This document shows positions 26,670 through 34,564 of a DNA stretch of 64,000 nucleotides, one piece after another (within the stretch, counting starts at the first letter, position 1; each line of letters begins with the position of its first letter). The stretch covers positions 62,001-126,000 of the forward strand of contig NZ_JWLI01000002.1 in the NCBI RefSeq assembly GCF_000813965.1, in the 5' to 3' direction. A program made the position numbers and the translations under genes. This DNA comes from Leisingera sp. ANG-M7. Its GTDB lineage: Bacteria > Pseudomonadota > Alphaproteobacteria > Rhodobacterales > Rhodobacteraceae. Under the pieces are notes generated by a model that did not search any database, had not been told where the DNA came from, and saw only the letters and a program-made list of their open reading frames with translations.

Positions 26670-27592
26670 GCGAGATCGACCCGCGCGCCCTGCGCAATGC
26701 ATTCGGTACTTTCATGACCGGCGTCACCGTGGTGACAACGCATGACCCCGAGGGAAACCCCATCGGCTTTACCGCCAACTCCTTTACCTCCGTGTCGCTG
26801 GACCCGCCGCTGGTGCTGGTCTGCATTGCCAATTCCTCCAGCAACTACGCCGCGTTCGAGCAGGCCGAGGGCTTTGCCGTCAATGTGCTGGCGGAGGACC
26901 AGAAGGACGTCTCCAACACCTTTGCCCGCCCGGTCGAGGACCGTTTTGCCGCCGTCAGCTGGCAGAAGGGGCCTGAGGGCAGCCCGGTGTTCGAGGGCGT
27001 TTCCGCCTGGTTCGACTGTTCCATGCACAACCGGGTTGAGGCGGGCGACCACCTGATCCTGATCGGACGGGTTGAGGCGTTTGAGACCTCGCCAGCGCCG
27101 GGACTGGGATATGCCCGCGGCGCCTATGTGACGGCCGCGGCGGAGGCCGAGGCCCTGACCCAAGGCGCCAAGCTGATCGTCTCGGCATTGATCGAGCATG
27201 AGGGCAAGGTGCTGCTCATGGGCAACGACCAGGGCAAGCTGACGCTGCCGGAAATCCGGGTCGGCAAGGAGGGCGCCTCTGCCGCCCTGGCCAAGCTGAT
27301 CGCGGACACCGGTGTCGAGGCGGAGCCGGGGTTCATTTATTCCGTCTACGAAGACAAAGCGCGCGAACATCAGCACATCTCGTTTCTATGCCAATCGGCC
27401 GGCGGCACACCGGCCAAGGGTGTTTTCACGGCACTGACCCAATCCACGCTGATGGACATTGCCGACGCGGCGATGTGCACCATGCTGGAGCGGTTTGCCA
27501 GTGAGGCCCGGATGGGCAATTTCGGGGTGTATTATGGCAATCAGACCACCGGGCAGGTCCGCCCCGTGGCGACAGGGAGCAAGGGCGCATGA
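26666..27592 (+). CDS. Flavin reductase with C-terminal degenerate Nudix-like domain
   Basis: Residues 1-165 are a flavin reductase-like FMN-binding domain ('LRNAFGTFMTGVTVVTTHDPEGNPIGFTANSFTSVSLDPPLVLVCI' and 'DHLILIGRVEAF'), as in RutF and HpaC. The remaining 140 residues are extra: about 170-245 ('IVSALIEHEGKVLLMGNDQGKLTLPEIRVGKEGASAALAKLIADTGVEAEPGF') look like a Nudix fold, but the Nudix box has lost its catalytic glutamates (AKLIAD where REXXEE is expected). It should supply reduced flavin to the adjacent monooxygenase; the extra domain may bind a nucleotide or heterocycle. ATGA overlap with the hydrolase gene. Confidence 0.82.
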   Translation: MSEIDPRALRNAFGTFMTGVTVVTTHDPEGNPIGFTANSFTSVSLDPPLVLVCIANSSSNYAAFEQAEGFAVNVLAEDQKDVSNTFARPVEDRFAAVSWQKGPEGSPVFEGVSAWFDCSMHNRVEAGDHLILIGRVEAFETSPAPGLGYARGAYVTAAAEAEALTQGAKLIVSALIEHEGKVLLMGNDQGKLTLPEIRVGKEGASAALAKLIADTGVEAEPGFIYSVYEDKAREHQHISFLCQSAGGTPAKGVFTALTQSTLMDIADAAMCTMLERFASEARMGNFGVYYGNQTTGQVRPVATGSKGA

Positions 27593-28626
27593 AATTTTCC
27601 CTCTTTGCGCATATGGAGCGGATTTCCGCGGCAGACGACCAGAAGCGGCTTTATGACGAGTTCATCCAGCTGTGCAAAATCGCCGATGACGGCGGCATGC
27701 ACGCGGTCTGGACCGGCGAACACCACGGGATGAATTTCACCATCTCGCCGAACCCGTTTCTGAACCTCATTGACGTGGCGCGGCACACCAAGAACGTGCG
27801 GCTGGGGACGGGGACGGTGATTGCGCCGTTCTGGCATCCGATCCGGCTGGCGGGCGAGGCGGCGATGACCGATATTATCACCGACGGCCGCCTGGATCTG
27901 GGCATCGCGCGCGGGGCGTACTCCTATGAATACGAACGCATGATGCCGGGCATGGACGCCTGGGAGGCGGGCCAGCGGATGCGCGAGCTGATCCCGGCGG
28001 TTCAGGGACTTTGGCAAGGCGATTACGCGCAGGAAGGGGAATTTCATTCCTTCCCGAAAACCACATCCTCGCCCAAGCCGGTGCAGCAGGACGGCCCGCC
28101 GATCTGGGTGGCGGCGCGCGATCCCAACAGCCATGAATTTGCCGTGGCCAACGGCTGCAACGTGCAGGTGACGCCGCTGTGGAAGGGTGATGAGGAAATC
28201 ACCGACCTGATGGGCAAGTTCAACGATGCCTGCGCCAAGCACGCCGATGTGCCGCGGCCTAAGATCATGCTGCTGCAGCACACCTATGTCGCGGACAGCG
28301 CGGCGGACGTGAAACGCGGGGCGGAGGAACTGAACCGGTTCTACTGCTATTTCGGTGCCTGGTTCATGAACAAGCGGGACGTCAGCCAGGGCCTGATTGA
28401 TCCCCTGAGCGACGAAGAGATCGCGGCGCATCCGTTCTACAGCCCCGAGGCGATGGAACGCGATCTGGTGATCGGCGAACCCGCGGCAGTGATCGAGCGG
28501 CTGAAAAAGTATGAAGCCCTCGGCTATGATGAATACTCGTTCTGGATCGACAGCAGCATGAGTTTCGAGCGCAAGAAAGCCTCGCTTGAGCGGTTCATCA
28601 CCGAAGTCATGCCCGCGTTTCAGTAA
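27589..28626 (+). CDS. Luciferase-like (LLM-class) flavin-dependent monooxygenase
   Basis: At 345 residues this is a bacterial-luciferase-type TIM barrel: 'MKFSLFAHMERIS', 'GMHAVWTGEHHGMNFTISPNPF', 'KNVRLGTGTVIAPFWHPIRLAGEAAMTDIITDGRLDLGIARG', 'PPIWVAARDPNSHEFAVANG' and 'VIGEPAAVIERLKKYEALGYDEYSFWID'. These enzymes use free FMNH2 or FADH2 from a separate reductase, which is encoded immediately upstream with a 4-bp overlap. Relatives open N-heterocycles (RutA on uracil, PyrA on pyridine) or oxidise alkanesulfonates and other small molecules. In this cassette ring opening followed by hydrolysis and aldehyde oxidation fits best (inference). Confidence 0.88.
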   Translation: MKFSLFAHMERISAADDQKRLYDEFIQLCKIADDGGMHAVWTGEHHGMNFTISPNPFLNLIDVARHTKNVRLGTGTVIAPFWHPIRLAGEAAMTDIITDGRLDLGIARGAYSYEYERMMPGMDAWEAGQRMRELIPAVQGLWQGDYAQEGEFHSFPKTTSSPKPVQQDGPPIWVAARDPNSHEFAVANGCNVQVTPLWKGDEEITDLMGKFNDACAKHADVPRPKIMLLQHTYVADSAADVKRGAEELNRFYCYFGAWFMNKRDVSQGLIDPLSDEEIAAHPFYSPEAMERDLVIGEPAAVIERLKKYEALGYDEYSFWIDSSMSFERKKASLERFITEVMPAFQ

Positions 28627-28638
28627 GGGAGCCTGAGA

Positions 28639-30102
28639 ATGCAGACCTTCCAGCAGTACATCGGCGGTGCGTTTGAGGACGCAGGGGAAACCTTCGAGAC
28701 CCTCGATCCGGCCACCGGCAAACCCTGGGCGCAGATGCCTGCCGCGTCACCGGCGGATGTGGACCGGGCGGTGCGGGCGGCGGAGGCTGCGTTCTTCTCG
28801 CCTGAATGGGCCGGGATGACCGCCACCCAGCGCGGCAAGCTGCTCATGCGGCTGGCCGATCTGGTGGCGGAACACGCGCCTAAGCTGGCAGAGCTGGAAA
28901 CCCGCGACACCGGCAAGATCATCCGGGAGACTTCGGCCCAGATTGCTTATGTGGCGGAGTATTACCGCTATTACGCAGGCCTCGCCGACAAGATCGAGGG
29001 CGCGCATCTGCCGATCGACAAGCCCGACATGGAGGTCTGGCTGCGGCGCGAGCCGGTGGGCGTGGTGGCGGCCATCGTGCCGTGGAACTCGCAGCTGTTC
29101 CTGTCCGCTGTCAAGATCGGCCCGGCGCTGGCGGCGGGCTGTACGGTTGTGCTGAAAGCGTCGGAGGAAGGCCCGGCACCAATGCTGGAATTTGCCCGGA
29201 TCTTTGATCAGGCGGGTTTTCCGGCTGGCGTCCTGAACGTGATCACCGGCGGGCCGGAGGCGGGTGCCGCGCTGACCAGCCACGCGGGTGTTGCCCATGT
29301 GGCCTTTACCGGCGGGCCGGAGACCGCGCGTCATATCGTGCGCAATTCGGCGGAAAACCTCGCCTCCACCTCGCTGGAGCTGGGCGGCAAGTCGCCTTTC
29401 ATTGTGTTTGACGACGCCGATCTGGAAAGTGCGGTGAATGCGCAGGTCTCCGGCATATTCGCGGCCACCGGGCAAAGCTGCGTCGCAGGATCGCGGCTGG
29501 TGATCCAGAAGGGGATCAAGGATGCGTTTCTTGCGCGGCTGAAGGAGAAAGCCGAAGCGGTGGTGATCGGCGCGCCGGATGACATGGCAACCGAAGTGGG
29601 GCCGCTTTGTACCCTGAAACAGCGCGACCATGCGCTGCGGCTGATCGAGGCTTCGGCTCAGGCCGGCGCCAAAGTTGTCACCGGCGGCGCAGCTCTGGAA
29701 GGGCAGGGGTTCTTCTTCCCGCCTACGGTTCTGGATTGCTCCGATGCGCCGGAGGCTCCCTGCTTGTCGAATGAATTCTTCGGCCCGGTCTTGTCGGTGG
29801 TGGACTTCGAGACCGAGGCAGAGGCCCTGGAGATTGCCAACAACACAGCCTTCGGCCTAGCCTCGGGTGTGTTCACCCGGAACCTCACCCGCGCGCACCG
29901 GATGATCCGGGGCATCCGGGCCGGTATTGTCTGGGTCAACACCTACCGCGCGGTCAGCCCGATTGCCCCCTTTGGCGGCCACGGCCTGTCGGGCCACGGG
30001 CGCGAGGGCGGGCTGCAGGCGGCGCTGGATTACACCAAGGTGAAGGCAGTCTGGCTGCGCACCAGCGACGATCCGATCCCCGACCCCTTTGTGATGCGCT
30101 GA
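28639..30102 (+). CDS. Aldehyde dehydrogenase
   Basis: The 487-residue NAD(P)-aldehyde dehydrogenase carries 'AAIVPWNSQLFLSAVKIGPALAAG', 'FTGGPETARHIV', general base Glu in 'LELGGKSPFIV', catalytic Cys in 'ATGQSCVAGSRL', and 'NEFFGPVLSVVDF'. It closes the operon, 12 bp after the monooxygenase. By analogy with pyridine and pyrimidine ring-cleavage routes it would oxidise a semialdehyde (succinate or malonate semialdehyde type) released after hydrolysis. A dispersed intergenic repeat follows its stop. Confidence 0.9.
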   Translation: MQTFQQYIGGAFEDAGETFETLDPATGKPWAQMPAASPADVDRAVRAAEAAFFSPEWAGMTATQRGKLLMRLADLVAEHAPKLAELETRDTGKIIRETSAQIAYVAEYYRYYAGLADKIEGAHLPIDKPDMEVWLRREPVGVVAAIVPWNSQLFLSAVKIGPALAAGCTVVLKASEEGPAPMLEFARIFDQAGFPAGVLNVITGGPEAGAALTSHAGVAHVAFTGGPETARHIVRNSAENLASTSLELGGKSPFIVFDDADLESAVNAQVSGIFAATGQSCVAGSRLVIQKGIKDAFLARLKEKAEAVVIGAPDDMATEVGPLCTLKQRDHALRLIEASAQAGAKVVTGGAALEGQGFFFPPTVLDCSDAPEAPCLSNEFFGPVLSVVDFETEAEALEIANNTAFGLASGVFTRNLTRAHRMIRGIRAGIVWVNTYRAVSPIAPFGGHGLSGHGREGGLQAALDYTKVKAVWLRTSDDPIPDPFVMR

Positions 30103-30144
30103 TCTGCTGAGGACATGAACAAGGGGGCTGCCTGCCCCCTCGCG

Positions 30145-30184
30145 CTCCCCCGGGGATATTTCCAGCCAGATGAACAGGGGATCC
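30145..30184 (+). repeat. Dispersed intergenic element, copy 2
   Basis: Forty bases nearly identical to the element at 9278-9315 (CTCCCCCGGGGATATTT, CAGCCAGATGAA, AGGGGATCC). It lies about 40 bp after the aldehyde dehydrogenase stop. Differences from copy 1 are an extra G twice and three substitutions. Confidence 0.55.
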
Positions 30185-30282
30185 GCGCCGCGCGGCTGCG
30201 GAAACTCTGGACGCGGGCGCGGATCCGGTCACACTGGACCCCGTACTGCGGCCGCAAGGGCTGCAGAGTGAGGAGGTGTGTG

Positions 30283-30489
30283 ATGAGTGACGCGGTTTAC
30301 AAGACAGTGGATGTGGTCGGCAGTTCGCAGTCCAGCATCGAGGATGCCATCAGCGGGGCCATTGCCCGCGCATCCAAGACCATTGACCACATCGGCTGGT
30401 TCGAGGTTGGAGAGATCCGCGGCCATGTCGAGGACGGCAAGGTCGCCCATTTTCAGGTCGGCTTGAAGATCGGGTTCCGGCTGGATTGA
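30283..30489 (+). CDS. Dodecin, flavin-storage protein
   Basis: The 68-residue protein begins MSDAVYKTVDVVGSSQSSIE and contains 'AISGAIARASKTIDHIGWFEVGEIRGHVEDGKVAHFQVGLKIGFRLD'-type sequence, which is the dodecin family throughout, including the flavin-stacking Trp in 'GWFEV' and the Q in 'HFQVG'. Dodecins form hollow dodecamers that hold flavin dimers and buffer free flavin. AGGAGG six bases upstream fixes the start at 30283; an ATG at 30115 in the same frame is in the intergenic repeat and was rejected. Its place right after a two-component flavin monooxygenase operon is suggestive. Confidence 0.93.
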   Translation: MSDAVYKTVDVVGSSQSSIEDAISGAIARASKTIDHIGWFEVGEIRGHVEDGKVAHFQVGLKIGFRLD

Positions 30490-30570
30490 TCCGGCAGAGC
30501 CGCAGGCGGGTGGCGCGGCGGTGCGGACGCACTATTTGGAGGCGCAGATCCCCAAAGGGAGCGTTTCCGG

Positions 30571-31467
30571 ATGCAGATCAGCCCGCGCAGAGTGATCGTG
30601 CTGGGCGGCACGGGGTTTCTTGGCCGCCGGGTGGTGCGGCGTCTGCAGCAGCAGGGCTGCAGCGTCAGCGCGGGCACCCGTGCGCCCGGGGCGGCGCCGC
30701 CGCAGGAGTGGGAACCGGGGGTGGCGCAGGTGCAGACCGATCTGGCACAGCAGAGCGTCATGGCCCGTGCTCTCAGCGGTGCCGCGTGGGTGGTCAATTG
30801 CATCGGCTTTTACACGGAAACCCGGCAGCAGGATTTTCACAGCGTGCATGTGGAGGGCGCCCGCAGGATCGCCCGGCTGGTGCGCCAGACCCCGGGCCAG
30901 CGGCTGATCCATATCTCCGGCATCGGCGCCAGTCTGCATTCGCCCTCGGCCTATGTGCGGGCCAGGGCTGAGGGGGAGGCCGCGGTGCGCAGTGCCTGCC
31001 CGGATGCGGTGATCTTGCGGCCCAGCGTAATGTTCTGCCAGGGCGGTGTATTTTTCGGGGATCTGCAGCAGCTTGTTGCGCAACTGCCGGTGATCCCGCT
31101 GTTCGGCCGCGGCCAGACCCGGCTGCAGCCGGTCTGGGTGGAGGATGTGGCGGAAGCGGTGGCCCGTGTTCTGGATGGCCCGAGGGCGCAGCGCAAAGTG
31201 TTTGAGCTGGGCGGGCCGGATGTGCTGGCCTACCGTGACATCCTGCAGCGGCTGGCAGCACGCACCGGCCGCCGCCGCCTGCTGCTGCCGGTGCCGTTTG
31301 TTCTGTGGCGGGTTGCGGCAGCGCTGCTGTCGCTGCTGCCCAGGCCTCCGGTTACCCCGGCACAGATCGCGCTGATGCGGCGCGATAATACAGTGGGCGA
31401 AGGGGTTGCGGGGTTTCGCGATCTCGGGATTGAGCCGCATTCACCGGTGGCAATGGGCCTCGTCTAG
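30571..31467 (+). CDS. NAD(P)-binding epimerase/NDUFA9-like SDR-type protein
   Basis: The atypical extended SDR (298 residues) has the N-terminal 'RVIVLGGTGFLGRRVVRRLQQQG' dinucleotide motif and the pattern 'VVNCIGFYTE', 'HVEGARRIARLVRQ', 'LIHISGIGASLHSPSAYVRARAEGEAAVR', 'VILRPSVMFCQGG' and 'PVWVEDVAEAVARVL'. This is the complex-I NDUFA9 / ubiquinone-associated NAD(P)H-binding group; members bind a nucleotide but often have no known substrate. The YxxxK of active SDRs is present only as 'YVRAR', so catalysis is doubtful. It faces the carnitine regulator tail to tail. Confidence 0.8.
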   Translation: MQISPRRVIVLGGTGFLGRRVVRRLQQQGCSVSAGTRAPGAAPPQEWEPGVAQVQTDLAQQSVMARALSGAAWVVNCIGFYTETRQQDFHSVHVEGARRIARLVRQTPGQRLIHISGIGASLHSPSAYVRARAEGEAAVRSACPDAVILRPSVMFCQGGVFFGDLQQLVAQLPVIPLFGRGQTRLQPVWVEDVAEAVARVLDGPRAQRKVFELGGPDVLAYRDILQRLAARTGRRRLLLPVPFVLWRVAAALLSLLPRPPVTPAQIALMRRDNTVGEGVAGFRDLGIEPHSPVAMGLV

Positions 31468-31495
31468 AGCCGCTGCCGCCTGCCGGAAGCCGCTT

Positions 31496-32482
31496 TCAGT
31501 CGCGCCCGCTACCGCGGGTTCTCTGCACCCAGGGTTTTTCCTGTCCCCGCGCCTCGCGGATGGTCCGGCCGAAATGCCCGCTGAACGATCGCCCGAGTGA
31601 GGAGGCAGAGGAAAACCCGCAGCGCAGGGCAATCTGCTCCAGGCTCAGATGGGTTTCCTCCGACAGGTAGCGGGCGTGCTGGAGCCGCAGCATCTTGTAG
31701 TATTTCCCTGGCGTCATGCCCAGTTCACGCTGGAATGCGCGCGCCAGCGTGCGTTCGGACAGCGACACGCGCTTGGCCAGCGCCGCCGTGCTCATCGGGG
31801 TTTCGATGGTCTCTGCCATCAGGTTTGCCGCCTTCAGGATCTTGGGCGAGCCGCGCTGCTCCAGCCGCGCCGCGCCGCGGTTCAGCTCAGACTGGCGCGA
31901 GGGGTCATAAACGAACATGGTCGAGGCGCCGAAGGCGGCGGCAGAGCCGTAGAGATCCTGAATGAGGCTTAGCATCATGTCGAGGGCAGTGCTGGCGCCG
32001 CCGCAAGTGAGGAACGCGCAGGAGCGTACAAACCGCGCGGTGGAGACCTCCACTTGGGGAAAGGTCTCGGCAAAGGCATCCAGCTCCTGCCAGTGGATCG
32101 TGGCTGTATGGCCGTCCAGCACCCCGGCCGCAGCCAGCAGCCATGCGGCGGTATCCAGCGCCAGTACCGGCTTGGCAGCCCGTGTGGCGGTCCGGAGTTT
32201 GGCCAGCAGCGCTGGCGTCACTTGTTCGCGCACATGGTAGCCTGCGACCAGTACCAAGGTGCGGTTTCCCTGACGTTCGTCAAAGACGCCATCGGGAGTG
32301 ATCTGCAGCCCGCTGGAGCTGCGCACCGGCGCCCCGTCCAGCGTGGTGACACGCCATCCGGCAACATCCTGGCCCGCGCTCATCCGCACGTCGCGCAGCG
32401 GCTCCATGGCGCTGGCCAGCACCATGTTGGAAAACCCGTCGAACAGCAGGAATTCGAATAGGGGAGGCTGATTTGGCGGCAT
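31496..32482 (-). CDS. GATase1-like/AraC-type regulator of carnitine breakdown (CdhR-like)
   Basis: This 328-residue GlxA-family protein has a DJ-1/PfpI-like domain (about 1-195, 'FEFLLFDGFSNMVLASAMEPLRDVR', 'VLALDTAAWLLAAAGVLDGHTATIHWQ') and a C-terminal AraC DNA-binding domain ('STAALAKRVSLSERTLARAFQRELG', 'LEQIALRCGFSSASSLGRSFSGHFG'). Pseudomonas CdhR has this build and activates the carnitine operon; here the gene diverges from exactly such an operon. ATG 32482 fits the family N-terminus; a longer frame starts at a TTG inside the divergent control region and was rejected. It lacks a clear ribosome site. Confidence 0.87.
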   Translation of the reverse strand: MPPNQPPLFEFLLFDGFSNMVLASAMEPLRDVRMSAGQDVAGWRVTTLDGAPVRSSSGLQITPDGVFDERQGNRTLVLVAGYHVREQVTPALLAKLRTATRAAKPVLALDTAAWLLAAAGVLDGHTATIHWQELDAFAETFPQVEVSTARFVRSCAFLTCGGASTALDMMLSLIQDLYGSAAAFGASTMFVYDPSRQSELNRGAARLEQRGSPKILKAANLMAETIETPMSTAALAKRVSLSERTLARAFQRELGMTPGKYYKMLRLQHARYLSEETHLSLEQIALRCGFSSASSLGRSFSGHFGRTIREARGQEKPWVQRTRGSGRD

Positions 32483-32524
32483 TTGTCTGTTTTTTGACCG
32501 AAACTGTATAAACGCAGCGTCAAC

Positions 32525-32545
32525 TCCTGCGCTAATCACGCAGGA
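32525..32545. promoter_or_regulatory. Inverted repeat between cdhR-like gene and carnitine operon
   Basis: TCCTGCG-N7-CGCAGGA has perfect 7-bp arms and is centred in the 117-bp gap between the divergent genes. It is a good candidate for the regulator's binding site. Confidence 0.5.
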
Positions 32546-32599
32546 AGTCAAGCACCTTGACGATCCGCCGACGACCGCTCTCTAACCACTGATACCTCC

Positions 32600-34546
32600 A
32601 TGACCACCGCTCCTCTCCTCTGGCAGCCGGGCCTTTCGGCGCGCCGCAAACCTTTGCTGTCCGGTTTCATGTCGCAGGCTTCTGCGATCGTCGGAACACC
32701 GCTGGACAGCTTTGCCGGTCTGCACGCCTGGTCGGTTGCGCAGCCGCAGGACTTCTGGCCGCTGGCCTGGGACTTCTGCGGGCTGGAGGGCGATCAGGGC
32801 ACGGTTCCGCTGCTGGCCAATCGGGACCCGATGCAGGTCCGCTTCTTCCCCGAAGCGCGGCTGAACATCGCGGAGACATTCCTGAAGAACGCTGACGGGC
32901 GCGAGGCAATTGTGTTCATCGGCGAGGATGGCCGCCGCATGGCCTGGACCCGCGCCGATCTGAAGCGTGAGGTGGAAATGCTGGCCGCCGCGCTGCGGGA
33001 CGCGGGGATCGGCGCAGGCGACCACGTTGCCGGCTATGTGCCGAACATGCCGCAGACCGTGGCGGCGATGCTGGCGACCGCCTCGCTGGGGGCGGTCTGG
33101 TCATCCTGCGCGCCGGAAAGCGGGCCTGATGTGGTGGTCGACCGCTTCGGCCAGATCGAACCCAAGCTGATGTTTGCCGCCGACGGCTATTTCTACAACG
33201 GCAAGGTGTTTGAGACCCGCGCCGCCATTGCAGAGGTTGCCGCACGAGTGCCTTCGATTCAGCAGATCGTGGTCTGGCCTTACGCAGGCGATGCCGCGGA
33301 TTTGCCGGAGAGCATGACCGCCTATGACGCGTTCAAACAGGCGGACGCCCCGGCACTGGACTGCAGGCCGATGGGCTTTCGCGATCCGCTCTATGTGATG
33401 TTCTCCTCCGGCACCACCGGCAAGCCCAAGTGCATCGAGCATTCCGGCGGTGGCACCCTGCTGCGGATGCTGGTGGAGCAGCAGCTGCACTGCGACCTGC
33501 GCCCGGGCGACCGGATGTTCTATTACACCACCTGCAACTGGATGATGTGGAACTGGCAGGTGGCGGCGCTGGCCTCCGAGGCCGTGATCGTGCTGTTTGA
33601 CGGCAATCCGATGTATCCGGGCATGCGCCGCCTGTTCGACCTGGCGGAGGCGGAGAAGGTCACGCATTTTGGTATTTCCGCCAAATACATCGATGCTTCA
33701 CAAAAGCGCCGCAACCGGCCTGCGGACAGCCATGACCTGGCTGCGCTGCGGGTGGTTCTGTCCACCGGCTCGCCGCTGTCGCCCGAGGGCTTTGCCCATG
33801 TCTATGCCGACTGGAAGGCGGATGTGCAGCTGGCTTCGATCTGCGGCGGCACCGATATTCTGGGCTGTTTCATCGGCGGCTGCCCGCTGCTGCCGGTGCA
33901 CCAGGGCGAGATCCAGGCGCCGATGCTGGGGCTGGATGTGGCGACCCTGAACGATCAGGGCGAACCGGTTGAAGGTGTGGCGGGCGAGCTGGTCTGCCGC
34001 AATGCGCATCCGTCGATGCCGACGTGCTTCCTGAACGACGCGGGCGATGCCCGCTACCGCGCCAGCTATTTCGAGACCTATCCCAATATCTGGCGGCAGG
34101 GCGATTTCACCATCCGCACGGAACACGGCGGATATGTGGTGCTGGGGCGCTCGGACGCGACGCTGAACCCCGGCGGCGTGCGGATCGGCACGGCGGAGAT
34201 CTACCGGCAGCTCGACAAGATCGACGAGGTCGCGGATGCGGTGGTTGTCGGCCAAAGCTTCGACAACGACGTGCGGGTGGTTCTGTTTGTGGTTCCCGCC
34301 GAAGGTGCTGCGCTGGATGATGCGCTAACTGCCCGGATCAAAACGGAAATCCGCAAGAACGCCTCGCCGCGCCATGTGCCCGCGAAAATCATAGCCGTCG
34401 CAGACATCCCGCGCACCAAATCCGGCAAGACCGCCGAGCTGGCGGTGCGGGACGTGGTGAACAAACACCCTGTCCGCAACCTCTCCGGCATCGCCAATCC
34501 GCAGGCGCTGGCGCTGTTTGCGGATCACCCTGAATTGCAAGCTTAA
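32600..34546 (+). CDS. Acetoacetyl-CoA synthetase (acetoacetate-CoA ligase)
   Basis: The 648-residue AMP-forming ligase has 'LYVMFSSGTTGKPKCIEHSGGG', 'YYTTCNWMMWNWQVAALASEA', 'LASICGGTDILGCFIGGCP' and 'GRSDATLNPGGVRIGTAEIYRQLDKIDEVADAVVVGQ', and the C-terminal lysine region 'IPRTKSGKTAELAVRDVV'. The acetoacetate-CoA ligase subfamily is recognised by its length and the N-terminal 'FWPLAWDFCGL' part. In the carnitine route the cleavage enzyme downstream releases acetoacetate, which this enzyme re-activates for use as two acetyl-CoA. It is first in the operon and 18 bp before the cleavage enzyme gene. Confidence 0.92.
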   Translation: MTTAPLLWQPGLSARRKPLLSGFMSQASAIVGTPLDSFAGLHAWSVAQPQDFWPLAWDFCGLEGDQGTVPLLANRDPMQVRFFPEARLNIAETFLKNADGREAIVFIGEDGRRMAWTRADLKREVEMLAAALRDAGIGAGDHVAGYVPNMPQTVAAMLATASLGAVWSSCAPESGPDVVVDRFGQIEPKLMFAADGYFYNGKVFETRAAIAEVAARVPSIQQIVVWPYAGDAADLPESMTAYDAFKQADAPALDCRPMGFRDPLYVMFSSGTTGKPKCIEHSGGGTLLRMLVEQQLHCDLRPGDRMFYYTTCNWMMWNWQVAALASEAVIVLFDGNPMYPGMRRLFDLAEAEKVTHFGISAKYIDASQKRRNRPADSHDLAALRVVLSTGSPLSPEGFAHVYADWKADVQLASICGGTDILGCFIGGCPLLPVHQGEIQAPMLGLDVATLNDQGEPVEGVAGELVCRNAHPSMPTCFLNDAGDARYRASYFETYPNIWRQGDFTIRTEHGGYVVLGRSDATLNPGGVRIGTAEIYRQLDKIDEVADAVVVGQSFDNDVRVVLFVVPAEGAALDDALTARIKTEIRKNASPRHVPAKIIAVADIPRTKSGKTAELAVRDVVNKHPVRNLSGIANPQALALFADHPELQA

Positions 34547-34564
34547 CCCCAAAGGAGCGAGACC

